Positions 23,601 through 34,976 of a stretch of DNA of 64,000 nt are shown here, piece after piece. This stretch comes from Takakia lepidozioides (lineage: Eukaryota > Streptophyta > Takakiopsida > Takakiales > Takakiaceae). Within the stretch, counting starts at the first letter, position 1. Every line of letters begins with the position of its first letter. Location of the stretch: assembly GCA_030704615.1 (NCBI GenBank), contig CM060733.1, forward strand, positions 53,196,001 through 53,260,000, in the 5' to 3' direction. The position numbers were made by a program, and so were the translations under genes. Under the pieces are notes generated by a model that was not told the DNA's origin, made no database searches, and worked only from the letters and a program-made list of their open reading frames with translations.

Positions 23601-26339
23601 CTGGAGAATACCCTTGTCGACATGTATGCCAAATGTGGGAGCATGAAGGATGCAAACCGAGTTTTTGACAATATGGCTCAACGAAATGTGGTCACTTGGA
23701 GTGCAATGATCACAGGATACACGCATCATGGTTGTGGTAGGGAGGCTTTGGCAATGTATGAGCAAATGATACAGGAAGGGGTGAGACCCAACGAGGTCAC
23801 ATTCATTTGCATTGTCAATGCATGTGCCAGCCTCGGAGACCTGGAAACAGGCAAAGAGGTCCATGCTGACATCGTCACAGCTGGATTTGAGCAAAATATG
23901 ATCCTGGGCACTGCCCTTATTTCCATGTATGCCAAATGTGAGAGCATAAAGGATGCACACCGAGTGTTTGACAGTATGGCTCAACGGAATGTGGTCACAT
24001 GGAATGTGATGATCACAGCATATTCTCAGCATGGGCATTGTAGAGAAGCGCTGCAACTATTTGAACAAATGCAACAGGGGGGAGGCTTGAAGCCAGATGT
24101 GATCTCATGGAATGCTCTGATCGCAGGATACACTCAACATGGGTTTTGTAGGGAGGCCCTGCAACTCTTTGAACAAATGCAACAGGCAGGCTTGGAGCCA
24201 GATGTAATCTCATGGAGTGCAATGATTGCAGGATATGCTCAGCATGGATTTTGTAGTGAGGCTTTGGCAATGTACAAACAAATGATCCACGAAGGGGTAA
24301 CACCCAACCAGTTCACATTTGTTTCTGTTCTTAAGGCATGTACCAACCTGGCAACCCTGGAAAAAGGCATGGAGGTCCATGCTGACATCACCAAATCTGG
24401 ATTTGCACCAGACATCATTTTGGAGAATACCCTAGTCAACATGTATGCGAAATGCGGGAGCATGAAGGGTGCAAGTCAAGTTTTCCACAGTATGTCTCAA
24501 CGAAATGTGGTCTCGTGGAGTGCAATGATCGGGGGATATGCTCTACAGGGATGTGGTATTGAGGCTCTGGCGATGTATGAGCAAATGATTCTGGAAGGGG
24601 TGATGCCCAACCAGATTACTTTCGTTTGCGTTCTCAATGCGTGTGCCAGCCTGGCAGCCCTGGACACGGGCAAGGAGGTCCATGCTGATATCATGAACTC
24701 CGGAATTCAGCCTAACATTATTCTGGAGAGTGCCCTTGTTGACATGTATGCCAAATGCGGGGACATAAAGGATGCACGTGAAGTGTTTGACAACATGGCA
24801 AAGCGGGATGTGTTCTCCTGGAGTGCAATGATTGCTGGATATGCTCAGCATGGGTGTGGTAGTGAGGCTTTGGCAATGTATGAGAAAATGATACAGGAAG
24901 GTGTGGTGCCCAACCAGGTCACATACCTTTGTGTTCTCAAGGCTTGTGCCAGCCCTGCAACCCTCCGGAAGGGGATGGAGGTTCATGAGGACATCCTTAA
25001 AGCTGGTATTCCACCAGATATCATTCTGGAGAATACCCTCATCAACATGTATGCCAAATGTGGGAGCATGAAGGATGCAAAGCGAGTGTTCGACAACATG
25101 GCTCAACGAAGTGTGGTCTCATGGAGTGCAATGATCGCAGGATATGCTCAACATGGGTGTGGTTGGGAGGCTTTGGAGATGTATAAGAAAATGAGATGGG
25201 AAGGGGTGATGCCCAATCAGGTCACATTTGTTTGTGTTCTCAATGCTTGTGCCAGCCTGGCAGCCCTGGAAAAGGGCAAAGAGGTCCATGCTGACATCAG
25301 CACAGCTGGATTTGCACCGGATATCTTTCTGGAGACTGCTCTTGTTGACATGTATGCCAAATGTGGGAACCTGAAGGATGCTCAGCTAGTTTTTGACAAT
25401 ATGGCTGAACAAGATGTAGTCTCATGGAATGCCATGCTTGCAGGATATGGTCAGCATGGGTGTTGCAGGGAGGCCCTGCAACTCTTCGAAGAAATGCTAC
25501 AAGAGGGCGTGATGACAGACGGTATCACCTTTATATGTCTTCTCTGTGCATGTAGCCATGTGGGCCTAGTGGATGAAGGCCATCACTACTTTGGTTCCAT
25601 GAGTCAACGTCATGGGCTCACTCCTAATGCGGAGCATTTTGGCTGCATGGTGGACCTTCTTGGTCGTGCAGGGCGACTGGATGATGCAGAAGATTTCATT
25701 AATAAAATGCCAACCGAACCAGCTGCTGCAGTGTGGGGTAGTTTGCTCGGTGCCTGCAGAATACATGGCAATGTTGAGCTGGCTGAACGTGCAGCAAAAT
25801 GGCTTCTCAAGTGGAATCCACAGGATGCTGCCACTTATGTGGTGCTATCTAACATCTACGCTGCGGCTGGCAGGTGGGATGATACTGCAAAGGTGAGAAA
25901 AATGATGAATGAAAGACGTGTCAGGAAGGAACCAGGTTGCTGCTGCATTGAGGTCAACAACCATTTGCACACATTTGTTGGAGGCGACAAATTGCATCCA
26001 CAAATTGAGGAAATCCATGCTGAGCTGGAGAGATTGTCTGGGCAGATGAAGGATGCTGGGTATGTGCCTGACACGCGATTTGTATTGCATGATGTGGTGG
26101 AGGAGCACAAGGAATTTTCTCTTTGCCACCACAGTGAGAAGCTCGCCATTGCTTTTGGGCTCATCAGCACATCCCCTGGGACGCCTCTCTGTATCATCAA
26201 GAACCTTCGGGTGTGTGGTGACTGCCACACAGCTACCAAGTTTATCTCAAAGATTGTTGGGCGAGCAATTATTGTACGGGATGCCAACCGTTTTCACCAC
26301 TTCCAAGATGGGGTTTGTTCTTGTGGGGATTACTGGTGA
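20648..26339 (+). CDS. PPR-DYW protein with upstream OSB-type PDF motif exons
   Basis: The last exon (22605-26339) encodes a long PLS-type pentatricopeptide protein. It has eight L-S-P blocks with recurring MYAKCGS and VVSWSAMIAGYAQHG words, then E and E+ regions and a complete DYW cytidine deaminase ending in CSCGDYW. The zinc/catalytic HSE and CGDCH signatures are present, so RNA C-to-U editing in an organelle is the expected role. Read alone from ATG 22683 it gives 1218 residues. Upstream, 20648-21064 ends in LWNSNFANPRLWWDNR at a GT donor, and 22605 starts, in the same phase, with INPLQPDLKRKNTNKALWI. Joined, they make the PDF motif of OSB single-stranded DNA-binding proteins. The model join(20648..21064,22605..26339) is open and gives 1383 residues. 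Acceptor tracts are purine-rich and the first ATG is uncertain, so the 5-prime model needs RNA evidence. The DYW part is certain. Confidence 0.85.
21370..21513 (+). other. Candidate alternative (cassette) exon carrying a second PDF half-motif
   Basis: Between a GTGGGTGCAG acceptor and a GTGATT donor lies a 48-codon open segment beginning IHCRGPDFKHKRTNEAMSI and containing DGQLEKLEAS. It aligns residue for residue with the start of the main exon at 22605 (INPLQPDLKRKNTNKALWI, then DGQVK) and has the same phase (0 at both ends). It could be skipped or included without changing frame. PDFKHK is the defining core of the OSB PDF motif, here better preserved than in the main exon. Confidence 0.65.
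21569..21613 (+). pseudogene. Decayed PDF first-half motif
   Basis: In one frame this reads YLQNPSQ, stop, WDNGGNK followed by a GTGAGT donor. That is the WWDNR half of the PDF motif with the first Trp changed to TGA. The flanking sequence (21690-21835) repeats the intron sequence following the intact copy (about 21100-21250), so the whole motif-bearing block was duplicated and this copy lost its exon. Confidence 0.6.
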
Positions 26340-27033
26340 TTGAGCAAGCATGCATGAAACCAAGTGTCACTGCAAAACGCTAGAGTGGAATGTTGTATAT
26401 ATATTGTCCTATATTTGTTAGTGAGGAGTGAAGTTGAAAGAAACAGTTCATGTAATTGAAGTCATGTCACTTTCTTTGAGCTTCCTATAGTGATCATTCA
26501 ACAGCTTCAGATGCCATAAAGCTGGCTTTTGAAGTCACTAAAGAAAGAGGCTATGGTCTAAAAAGAAGAAAAAGGGGACAAATTTAGCTCATGGCCACTC
26601 CTTCCTGTATTGCATGGAGCATCATGCACTATAACCTAAAGATATGTTTCCCTGATTTTCTTACAAGACAAGAACACAAGGATTTGCAAACCACACCTCT
26701 CTCTCTTTATATTCCGCACATTCACTCTCTCTCTCCTCTTGTCCATCTCTCCAATCCCCCATATCAACCCCCTTTTAATCCAGGTTTTGGATATCCTAAT
26801 GGGTCTATGCGTCTCTAGTTTCTACTCTTTAATATCAGTGTTCTAGTGGCATAAGTAACTTTTACCCTCCAGGTAAGGGTAACTAATATTAGAAGATTAT
26901 TTATCCTGTGCATAAGGATATATATGTCCACTTATTTATCCTCGGATAAGGGCAAAATTTGGATGATCTATTTATTTTCTAGGTAAAGGGTATAGGGCAA
27001 TCTATTCTTTTCTTTTCTTTTGCACCGGAAAGG
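26340..27033. other. 3-prime flank of the PPR gene, no gene seen
   Basis: Contains presumed 3-prime UTR and AT-rich DNA. A CT-rich run (CTCTCTCTTTATATT) near 26698 is the only notable feature. No coding or RNA gene is supported. Confidence 0.5.
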
Positions 27034-27041
27034 GTACAGAC

Positions 27042-27914
27042 CGTGTTGGGCGGGTATTACTTTTTCTAATACCAGCCGGGTCCCGATATTGAAAAGAAAT
27101 TAATTTGCAATACCAGCCGGTTCCATAGTATTGAAAGATTTCCTTAATTTTAATACCACGGGTTCTCAACAGTAGTATGATTTTCGATTTGCGGACGGGT
27201 ATCAATAGGATGGGTATTCCAATCTAATACCAGCCGGTTATCAAACCGGGTATAAATAATAGATAATAAAAATAAAAATAACCACTAAATCATTAATATG
27301 TATTGAATTTAGAAGATTTCAGTTGATTTCACAAAGAAATTAATTATTATGTTGCAAAATTCAGTCTTTGCATTACATAATAACAACGTTGCAGATTTTA
27401 GTATCCAAATTGAAGCAAGCTTAAGACTGATTGCAACCCTCATCGTCAAATAAACCAGCATCTCCAATGAGGTCCTCATATTCATCAACCAAATTGTCTT
27501 CCAACAAAAAGAAATCCTCGATCCCGTGCCAAACCACCTTGCAATCCGTCCCCACATCACCCGGCCAATTCTTTAAAATAAAGAATAGGGGCGGCCCGCC
27601 CTACATGTGGTAAGAAATGAAGCATAGTTGCAGGCCCTTGGGGCTGGACATGCCCTCCCTGACATTTGCACCCTCTTACCTGACCCCTGACATATTTGCA
27701 CCCAGCCAATTTCCTATTATACCATGGTATTGTTTTTGCACCGGGGTATTGCCTTGGCAATACCAGCCGGTCCGGTTATCAACCATAGTATTGGAATTGC
27801 CAATACCAGCCGGGTTGGTTATTAACCATAGTATTGCAAAAGCCAATACCAGCCGGGTCGGTTATTCAATACCCTGGTTGATACTGCCAGACCCTACATA
27901 CCAGTCCAACACTG
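27042..27914. mobile_element. hAT-like DNA transposon relic, ~0.87 kb
   Basis: The left end CGTGTTGGGCGGGTATTAC and right end TACCAGTCCAACACTG are imperfect inverted termini of the CAGTGTTGG type used by hAT elements. The flanks GTACAGAC (27034-27041) and GTACGGAC (27915-27922) match at seven of eight bases, as an aged 8-bp target-site duplication would. The interior is full of ATACCAGCCGG(G/T) words and an AT-rich core. A minus-strand stretch (27309-27560) is open, but no hAT dimerisation domain could be recognised. It shares its terminal sequence family with the element at 62208-62882. Confidence 0.75.
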
Positions 27915-27922
27915 GTACGGAC

Positions 27923-30900
27923 TTGATTCATAAGAGTAAGGATAAACCCTTACCCTTACCCTTCAAACAGTATTACCCTTCAAACAGTATATTATTCAAA
28001 GCAAGCGACATGCTCGCAGAGAGACCCAGAACGTCTCGCTTAGGCATGCTGAATTGGCATTAATAGTGCCAAGGAGTCTTGCAAGCTACAGTGAAGTATG
28101 AGCCTTGTTAAAGTTTACTGTCGAAACTTGGCCTGGACTAAAGAGTGCAGCTGCAAAACAAACCAGGCTTTACAAAAAACTTGCATATGGGTTATTGCCT
28201 GAATGAATAGAGTGGAAATTCCTCACGTAGTCGATGATTTGGACACTCTTTGGACGTCAAATGCACGTGCCTATATTAGACTAGACGTGTTTGCAGTCAA
28301 GTGAGAATACTAACTTCGTACTGTTGCAGAGAGAAGCCTCAGAATTGCGAGCCATAATTTTAGTTACTTACTACGTTGATGCTTGTAAGAAGAACATCAT
28401 TCCTCAATACCGTTCAACGCATGATATGTGAAGGACTCATTGGATATTGGTTTTGAGATTGAATGAAAGAGTACTAGGACCACAGCTTCCGTATACATAC
28501 TCCTGGAGATCAGAAGCTTGTCAACTTGGCTTGGGAGGACTAGTTTCTGTGACAGGATAAACTCTGAAGTTTTTCTAACTGGAAATTTAAAGGCGTGTCA
28601 ATTTATATGAAAGCCCAAGTGTTGCAATGGGAAGGTCTGACCAGTGTGAAAATCCTGTAGGAGATGAATCCGAACGGATACTCTATATGTATTGATTAGC
28701 ACGCCATCCCTATAGCAGCCATGGGATTTGACATGGATGGGACAAGATGTGTACAGTGTTTGTCAGTATTTCTCTTGACACTGGAAGCTGTCATGTTAGG
28801 AGTGCTTATAAGCAACGTGTTGAAATCAATAGGTCGCCGTGAAAAACTTGCATAATCCTGACACTATTTCAGGATGCTCTGTTTCTTCACATCATCCGTG
28901 CAGTAACAGTCATGCAGGACCATGACACCTAGGGGACTGTAAGTGCTTATCCTCATATTCAGTTTTTGACTATAGCTAAATGTGAGGGGCAAAGTCCTGC
29001 TACGGTCCTGCATGAATCAAAGGCCTGGTGACTCCTAGAAAACCTGCACAATATTGACTTATTTGACTGCATGAGGAGACGTAGGACCATCATTTTATTT
29101 CACTAGTCAGAGTAATCAGGATCTCTAATAGGCCGATCATTCCTGTATGCTAGGATGGCATCAACTTTCGAGATCAAGGGGACAAACCTGTTCTTTCGTA
29201 GTCAGAGTTAGTTTTCCGTATTGTTTCTACGTCTCATCAGCTGACGTATATCTTTGAACTTGACAAATGATCGAGCTATGGACATTGACCTCCCACTTAC
29301 CCTGAAGGCTAAGCACGTGTTGAAAGAACTTGGATAAAAGTAGCCATTATTTTGCTAAGATCCGTAAACAGTCCAAAGCTGAACACGGCCCTGATCATTG
29401 GACTAGTCCGTGGATTTGAACACTGAGGAGACACTGCAAACATGAGGACTGAGATTCTGTTATCACACAACATCAAACATTCATGTACTAACTGATTTGT
29501 CCCCGATTTTTCCACAATTCTGAACGTGGGGATCGCTGCATGTGGGCAGTTACTAGCAGTTACGGATCGATCGCAATACATTGCAAGGCCTGGCACCTTT
29601 TGAGATTGGGACTCCAGAGGCTCTGCATCTCTCTAACGGTTTCAACGTCTCTAGATACACACTATTGGCTGCATTCTAAGTTAATTTTAAACCTTATTTG
29701 ATTTCAAACAATTTAGAAAAAGGGCTCAAAAGAAACCTGATGAAATGCAGGTATATGAAAAATATTCAGAGTACACATTGCAACTTTAGTACCATTTATG
29801 ATAATTTATTGTTTCATTTTTCTCTTACAACTATGTAACTAGGACAATCACATATGGGTTTTAAGTGTTTGGAAGTCCATATCAAAGTTTTCGAAAATGT
29901 GAATTTATCTGTCTTTCCAGTCTAACACAATTGAGTTGCTTTAGAAGCCAAAAAAACGTTGGACAAGACATGCAACCAGCCTGCTGCAAACCATCTCTTC
30001 TAGTTTTACTGTGGCAGCCCTCTGTAACTTTCTATTTGTGGTGACAAATCGCCAGATTTTGACCTGGCAAATAACTGAGCTACAATTGGCCAGTGTTGCA
30101 ATATTCGCGACATCCTGGAGCTGTTCGAAAATGCCACCTGTCATATAGCCACTTGTTCAACCGTGCCAGATGCCACATGGGCGTTGGCTACGTTAAAACA
30201 AAAAGGGGAGGTCAGCTAGAGCTAGCTAGGGTTAAACTTAGAATTGCTAGTAGGTATATGGTAGGCTTTCTCCAGACCCCTCAATTTTCACAGAGATAAT
30301 ATAGCCTGTTAAAAGCCCAATATAGCTCTTATATTATCTACCATCCCTAGTCCAATATATGCCATGGATTAAAGATAACTATTATTTTTTATTTTTTTGT
30401 TAATTATAATTTAACAAGCCCTTAACCCCTAAGTTAACCCCTAAGGGAGGCCAAATTGGAAAACACGGCCAAAATGGGACCCTCATGAATAACCCCGTAC
30501 CTGCTAACAGGGTTCATCCTGTACTAACTAGTTCTTACCTACTCCACGCAGGTGCTGACCAAATTTCAAAAGAAATGACGTCAATTTAGGGAGATTATAA
30601 TGAATTACCATGGTGGATCTATCAAGTCCAAGTAAATGTGGATAGAAAAAATCACTTTGACCAAGAAAATTTACCATCATAATCTTTTCTGCTCAGTCCC
30701 AGACCACCGCAGACAGATTCCTTGCTCGGTTACAAGTCTCCTCCTAAAATTGGAGGACCTCCCAAAAAATCTACTAGCTGGTTTGTATGTGCAATTAGGG
30801 GTGCAGTGATATAGAAAATGTTGCATAGATCCTTCACATTGTAACCAAATGCACTTTCCTATGGTGCAATCCTGCACTGCCCAAAGTTGAACAAGAATGT

Positions 30901-31371
30901 GAATTTTTCTTAGAAAAATCCAAAAGCACCAGTGTAAGATGGGTGCACAGTTACCTGCCACATGGCAGGTCAAACGAGCCCAAGGCCATGGAACCATGGA
31001 TTCTAGGGCTTAGAAAAATCGTGGCAACATGAGGTTTTGTCCCATGGGGGCATATTAATTTCCCTCGTGCGCACCTCTATCCCGCCCTCACTTTTCCTTC
31101 GGCGAACTTTTTCATCCAATTACATCCACGGAAGCTATCCATGGATGAAAACGGCTGCGACCCAATTCGGGTCGCGCTGGCCTTTAGGGGTTAAGTTACT
31201 AACTAGGAGATTTTACAGAATATTAGTAATTTTTATTTATTTATTTGGATCTTTTTACACAATGAAATCAACAAAAAAAGAAAAAGACACACAACAAGGC
31301 TCTGCCCCCTGATAAGGTGCATTGGCATGTGGATCTGGGGTTCAAACGTCAAACTTCAAACCAGTGTTGGG
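27923..31371. other. Intergenic DNA, no recognisable gene
   Basis: About 3.4 kb with only short unsupported open frames on both strands (for example 29309-29596 minus, 95 codons, and 30677-30997 minus, 106 codons, neither with a recognisable domain). A near-duplicate word ACCCTTCAAACAGTAT occurs twice at 27958-27990. There is no tRNA, rRNA or transposon core that I can identify. Confidence 0.5.
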
Positions 31372-31560
31372 CGATTCTTGCATTTGTGAAGGAACGTTTG
31401 GTTTCGGTTCCACAATTATTTCAAGAGACAGTTCCGGATCCTGTTGGGGCGGTTCTGGTTACCGGTTTGTTGCCGGCAAAAGCCACTGTTCTGGTTCTAT
31501 TTTAAAAATATATTTATTTAATGTAGTTGGTTTTAAAATGTTTTATCAGTGTGGGAAATG
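31372..31560. mobile_element. Solo end of a hAT-like element
   Basis: CAGTGTTGGGCGATTC at 31372 has the same start as the two other hAT-like elements of the window, followed by GGTTCCGG/GGTTCTGG-rich sequence like that of hAT-derived repeats. No matching CCAACACTG end or copy of the preceding eight bases (CTTCAAAC) was found downstream, so the right limit is arbitrary and the copy is probably truncated. Confidence 0.45.
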
Positions 31561-31805
31561 AGTTGGTACATTAAATAATCATATATTCAAATATATCAAC
31601 TAAACTTCAGGGATTTTATTACTTTTCATTAAAAAAATACACTAAAACAAAGTAGTTAAATTTTTTTGGTTTGAGACTACTAATTCTAGCGACGACCGAA
31701 AGTCGAGAGCTAGTTTAGCGTGGAGCGTGAATAGGGTGCCATAGTTCCACGTCATCGTCGCCACATCATCGTCGTCAGCCACGTCATCGTCGTCACTTCT
31801 GTGTG

Positions 31806-32110
31806 TCGGTTGTAATGAACTCGCAGAGACATGTGCTACCCCAGCAGCCTTGGAGCAGGGCAGACAGCTTTACGTGAAGATCATTGAAGCAGGGTTGGAG
31901 TCATGCCAACTATCATTCTGAAGCAGGGTCGTGCCAACTATCATTCTCGACACTATTGTGGTGGACATGTATGCCAAGTGTGAAGAATGCAAAGGCAGTG
32001 TTCGACAGTATGGCTTAGCAAAATTAGTCTCTTGGAATCTGATGGTCGCAGGGTTTGCCCAGCATGGATGTGGGATGGAGGCATTGGAGACTGTACGATG
32101 TGTAGAAGTT
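31806..32110 (+). pseudogene. Isolated PPR repeat fragment
   Basis: Reading through two frames gives ALEQGRQLYVKIIEAGLES, then VVDMYAKCEECK and LVSWNLMVAGFAQHGCGMEA. That is one L and S motif of the same style as the intact PPR protein at 22.6-26.3 kb. A short duplication around 31895-31945 (the CATGCCAACTATCATTCT words) and a frameshift break it. No start, no other repeats and no DYW follow within 1 kb. Confidence 0.8.
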
Positions 32111-32329
32111 TGTCCATCCTACAAATGTGGGCTCTTGGCTCCTGTTACTACCATGATTTGGTATTCTTCCTAATGTTTACAAGGTTCTTGGGAGAGTCAG
32201 CTTGGTCTTAGCAGGCCGTGTTCAATCTCTGCCTGCTCAGCTGCACCGTGGTGGTTCACACAGACCAATCCGACATTACCTGACTACAGACACAAGCAGC
32301 ACACACAAGAGGTCCTTTTGGGTTGATGG

Positions 32330-32530
32330 TCTCCATGGGTCACAAGGTCAAGGACAATGTGGTGAGGGCACCGTCTTCTTCAACCTATTTCAGCCTGTTT
32401 TGCCCTCTCATCAGACTCGGCCCTGAGATGCATATTGAATTCTGTAAGTTAGCTCGTTGGGTGGATCTGTGGTGGTTTGGAGTGACTTTGACAAGTGACT
32501 GCCCGATGTGGCAGCAGGAGAGCAGGCACA
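32330..32530 (+). repeat. PPR-leader duplication, first copy (second copy 34690-34870)
   Basis: The segment with TTTTGCCCTCTCATCAGACTCGGCCCTGA, AATTCTGTAAGTTAGCT and GTGACTTTGACAAG recurs at 34690-34870 (TTTTTCCCTCTAATCAGAATCGGCCCTAA and so on). The second copy leads straight into a PDF half-motif. This suggests the segment is upstream leader or intron of an ancestral PDF-PPR gene that was duplicated locally. Confidence 0.7.
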
Positions 32531-33146
32531 ATATTTTGAAGGCCGATTCTTCAAAAGACGGGACTCAGGGACAAATCTTCTTCTGGTGGGTTTTCCATGT
32601 TTTGTTGTTTGTTGCAAATCCTGCTTGACTGAGTATCCTGGCATCACTCACATAGAGATAAGGAAAGAATCTTGATAATCTCCCCAGAATGGAAGTTGGA
32701 CGCCAGTATAGTGAGTGTCTTGTTCTTCAGACTTAACAGTGGGCGTATTTGTCAGAGTAAGCAAGCACTAGCGTGTCCGGCATGACTCTTTCATGAAGAT
32801 GACAGCTTGTTCTTGGAACATGCAGGAACAGTTGGCGAATCTTGATAAGGCCACGTCTCCAAACCAGCCCTGCCACGGTGGCTTGTGGTAGTGCCAAACC
32901 TACCTCCAAACTTCCTTCACTGAAATTGTGACATATTCCCTTTTCTGGTTTTTTGTGTGTCTCCCTGCGAATTCAGCAATTGTCCTATGCACATGTCAGT
33001 AGTCTGTACAAAAGTTTCTTCCTTCACCCATATAGCAATGTAGGCTGGGTCCTTGTTGTCATCTGTTATTGTATTAACTCTGCAGAGTGAGAAAGAAAAG
33101 TCACAAAGTACTAAAAGAGACCAAGCTTCGAAATCAATTTTGAAGC

Positions 33147-34493
33147 ATGAGCCATCTCTTGTTCTCAATTTTTGCATGCGTAGATGGTCAATTAAAGGCA
33201 GCAGCTGCAGCGGTACAGCTGATAAAATCAGGCACCTCAACCCTGACCACAGCTTCTGGAAGAGGATCAAGAGAGGGAGTCCACAATGCCTCTTCTGGCA
33301 CTTCTGGACATGTGAAGATGCTTTGTGAGGCAGGCAGACTGAAAGAGGATCTACAGACTTTAAACCAAGGAGGAATTTCAGCAGATTCAGATACGTATGT
33401 CTGTCTCTTGCATAAGTGCATCAAGATGAAAGGCCTTGAAGCTGGAAAGCAGGTGCACACGAGGGGTGAAGCCCATCCACATCACGTTCGTTTGTGTTTG
33501 CAATACATGTGCGAGCCTTGGAAAAGGGGAAAGAGGTTCATGATGTCATCGTCAAATCTGGAATTGTACCAGATGTCATTCTGAACACTGCTCTAGTGGA
33601 CATGTATGCCAAATGTGGGTGCATTAAGGATGCAAGGCAGTTTTCAACAATATGGCTGAACGAGATGTGGAGTCGTGGAGCGCGATGCTTGCAGGGTATG
33701 CACAGCAGGGACGTGGGGTGGAGGCTGTGGAGACCTATGAGCAAATGATGGGGGAAGGGGTGAAGCCCAACCACATCACGTTTGTGTGTGTTTGCAATGC
33801 GTGTGCAAGCCTGGCAGCTCTGGAAAAGGGCAAAGAGGCCCACTTCAACATTGTCAGAGCTGGAATTGTACCCGATGTCATTCTGAACAATGCCCTCGTG
33901 GACATGTATGCCAAATGTTGGAGCATCAAGGATGCAAAGGCAGTGTTCAACAATATGGTTGAATGAAATGTGGTGTCGTGGAATGCGATGCTTGCAGGGT
34001 ATGCACAGCAGGGGCGCGGGATGGAGGCTTTGGAGACGTGTGAGCAAATGATGGTGGAAGGGGTGAAGCTCGACCACATCAGGTCTGTGCATTTGCAAGC
34101 CTGGCAGCCCTGGAAAAGGGCAAAGTGGTGCATGGTTGCATGGCAAAAGCTGGAACTGTACCAGATGTGATTCTGAACAATACCCTTGTGGATATGTATG
34201 CAAAATGTGGGTGCATCGAGGATGCGGAGGGAGTGTTTGACAGTATGGTTGAACGAGATTTGGTGTCGTGGAGTGCGATGATTGCAGGGTATGCATAGGG
34301 CGCGTGATGGAGTCTTTGGAAACCTATGAGCAAATGATGGGGGAAGGGGTGAAGCCCGACCACATCACGTTTGTTTCCGTTTGCAATGCCTGTGCAAGCC
34401 TGGCAGCCCTGGAAAGGGCAAAGAGGTCCATGGTGACATCGTCAAAGCTGGAATTGTACACTGCCCTGGTGAACATGTGCACCCTGTGACAAA
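33147..34493 (+). pseudogene. Shattered PPR gene, N-terminal part and repeats
   Basis: Begins with the same N-terminal region as the intact gene: DGQLKAAAAAVQLIKSGT, then GSREGVHNASSG and ISADSDTYVCLLHKCIKMKG. It continues with four or more L-S-P blocks (KCGCIKDA, VESWSAMLAGYAQQGRG, EGVKPNHITFVCVCNACASL). Frames change repeatedly, with a stop at 33964 (TGA after MVE) and a break within the S motif near 34298. It is clearly a paralogue of the 22.6-26.3 kb gene that can no longer make the protein. Confidence 0.9.
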
Positions 34494-34879
34494 GCAGGTG
34501 CACACTCACATTATCCTAAGTTGCTCAATTTGTATGGTGTTCAACTGTTGCGGGCATCACCTTAGTAGTTTTGGATCGACTGTTCCCACTGATAGTCAGG
34601 TGTCCGAGGAACTGGAATCTCCAGTGAAATATTAACACATCTAATGTGCCCCATTTTTCAAATATGAAGATTTCCAGAGTTCCCATGGGGTTAAGGCTTC
34701 ATGAAGGCACTGCTAATGAAGGCCCTCCTTCAACACATTTCGCCCTGTTTTTCCCTCTAATCAGAATCGGCCCTAAATTTCCATGTTGAATTCTGCGAGT
34801 TAGCTGGTTGAGTGAATCTAGTTTGCAGTGACTTTGACATGATACTGCCAATGTGACAACAGGAAACTATCCAAAAACA

Positions 34880-34963
34880 GGTAACAGAGATGAAAAGAAG
34901 CTGTGGAATGAATACTTCTCTGACCCCAGTCAATGGTGGGACAACCAAGGCAAAAGGTGAATT
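34880..34963 (+). pseudogene. OSB-type PDF half-motif exon remnant
   Basis: Reads EKKLWNEYFSDPSQWWDNQ followed by GKR and a GTGAAT donor, the same donor as the intact exon ending at 21064. LWxxFFxxPxxWWDNR is the first half of the PDF motif of plant OSB proteins. No second half (PDFKHK) follows; instead PPR repeats resume at 34977. The exon sits between two PPR repeat blocks, so this locus is rearranged. Confidence 0.7.
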
Positions 34964-34976
34964 CCTGACAGATTAC

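Noticed and set aside
23532-24056. Long minus-strand frames opposite the PPR array
   Set aside because: Shadow frames of a strongly repetitive coding exon; their repeats mirror the PPR units.
29309-29596. 95-codon minus-strand frame
   Set aside because: No recognisable motif, start context or splice continuation.
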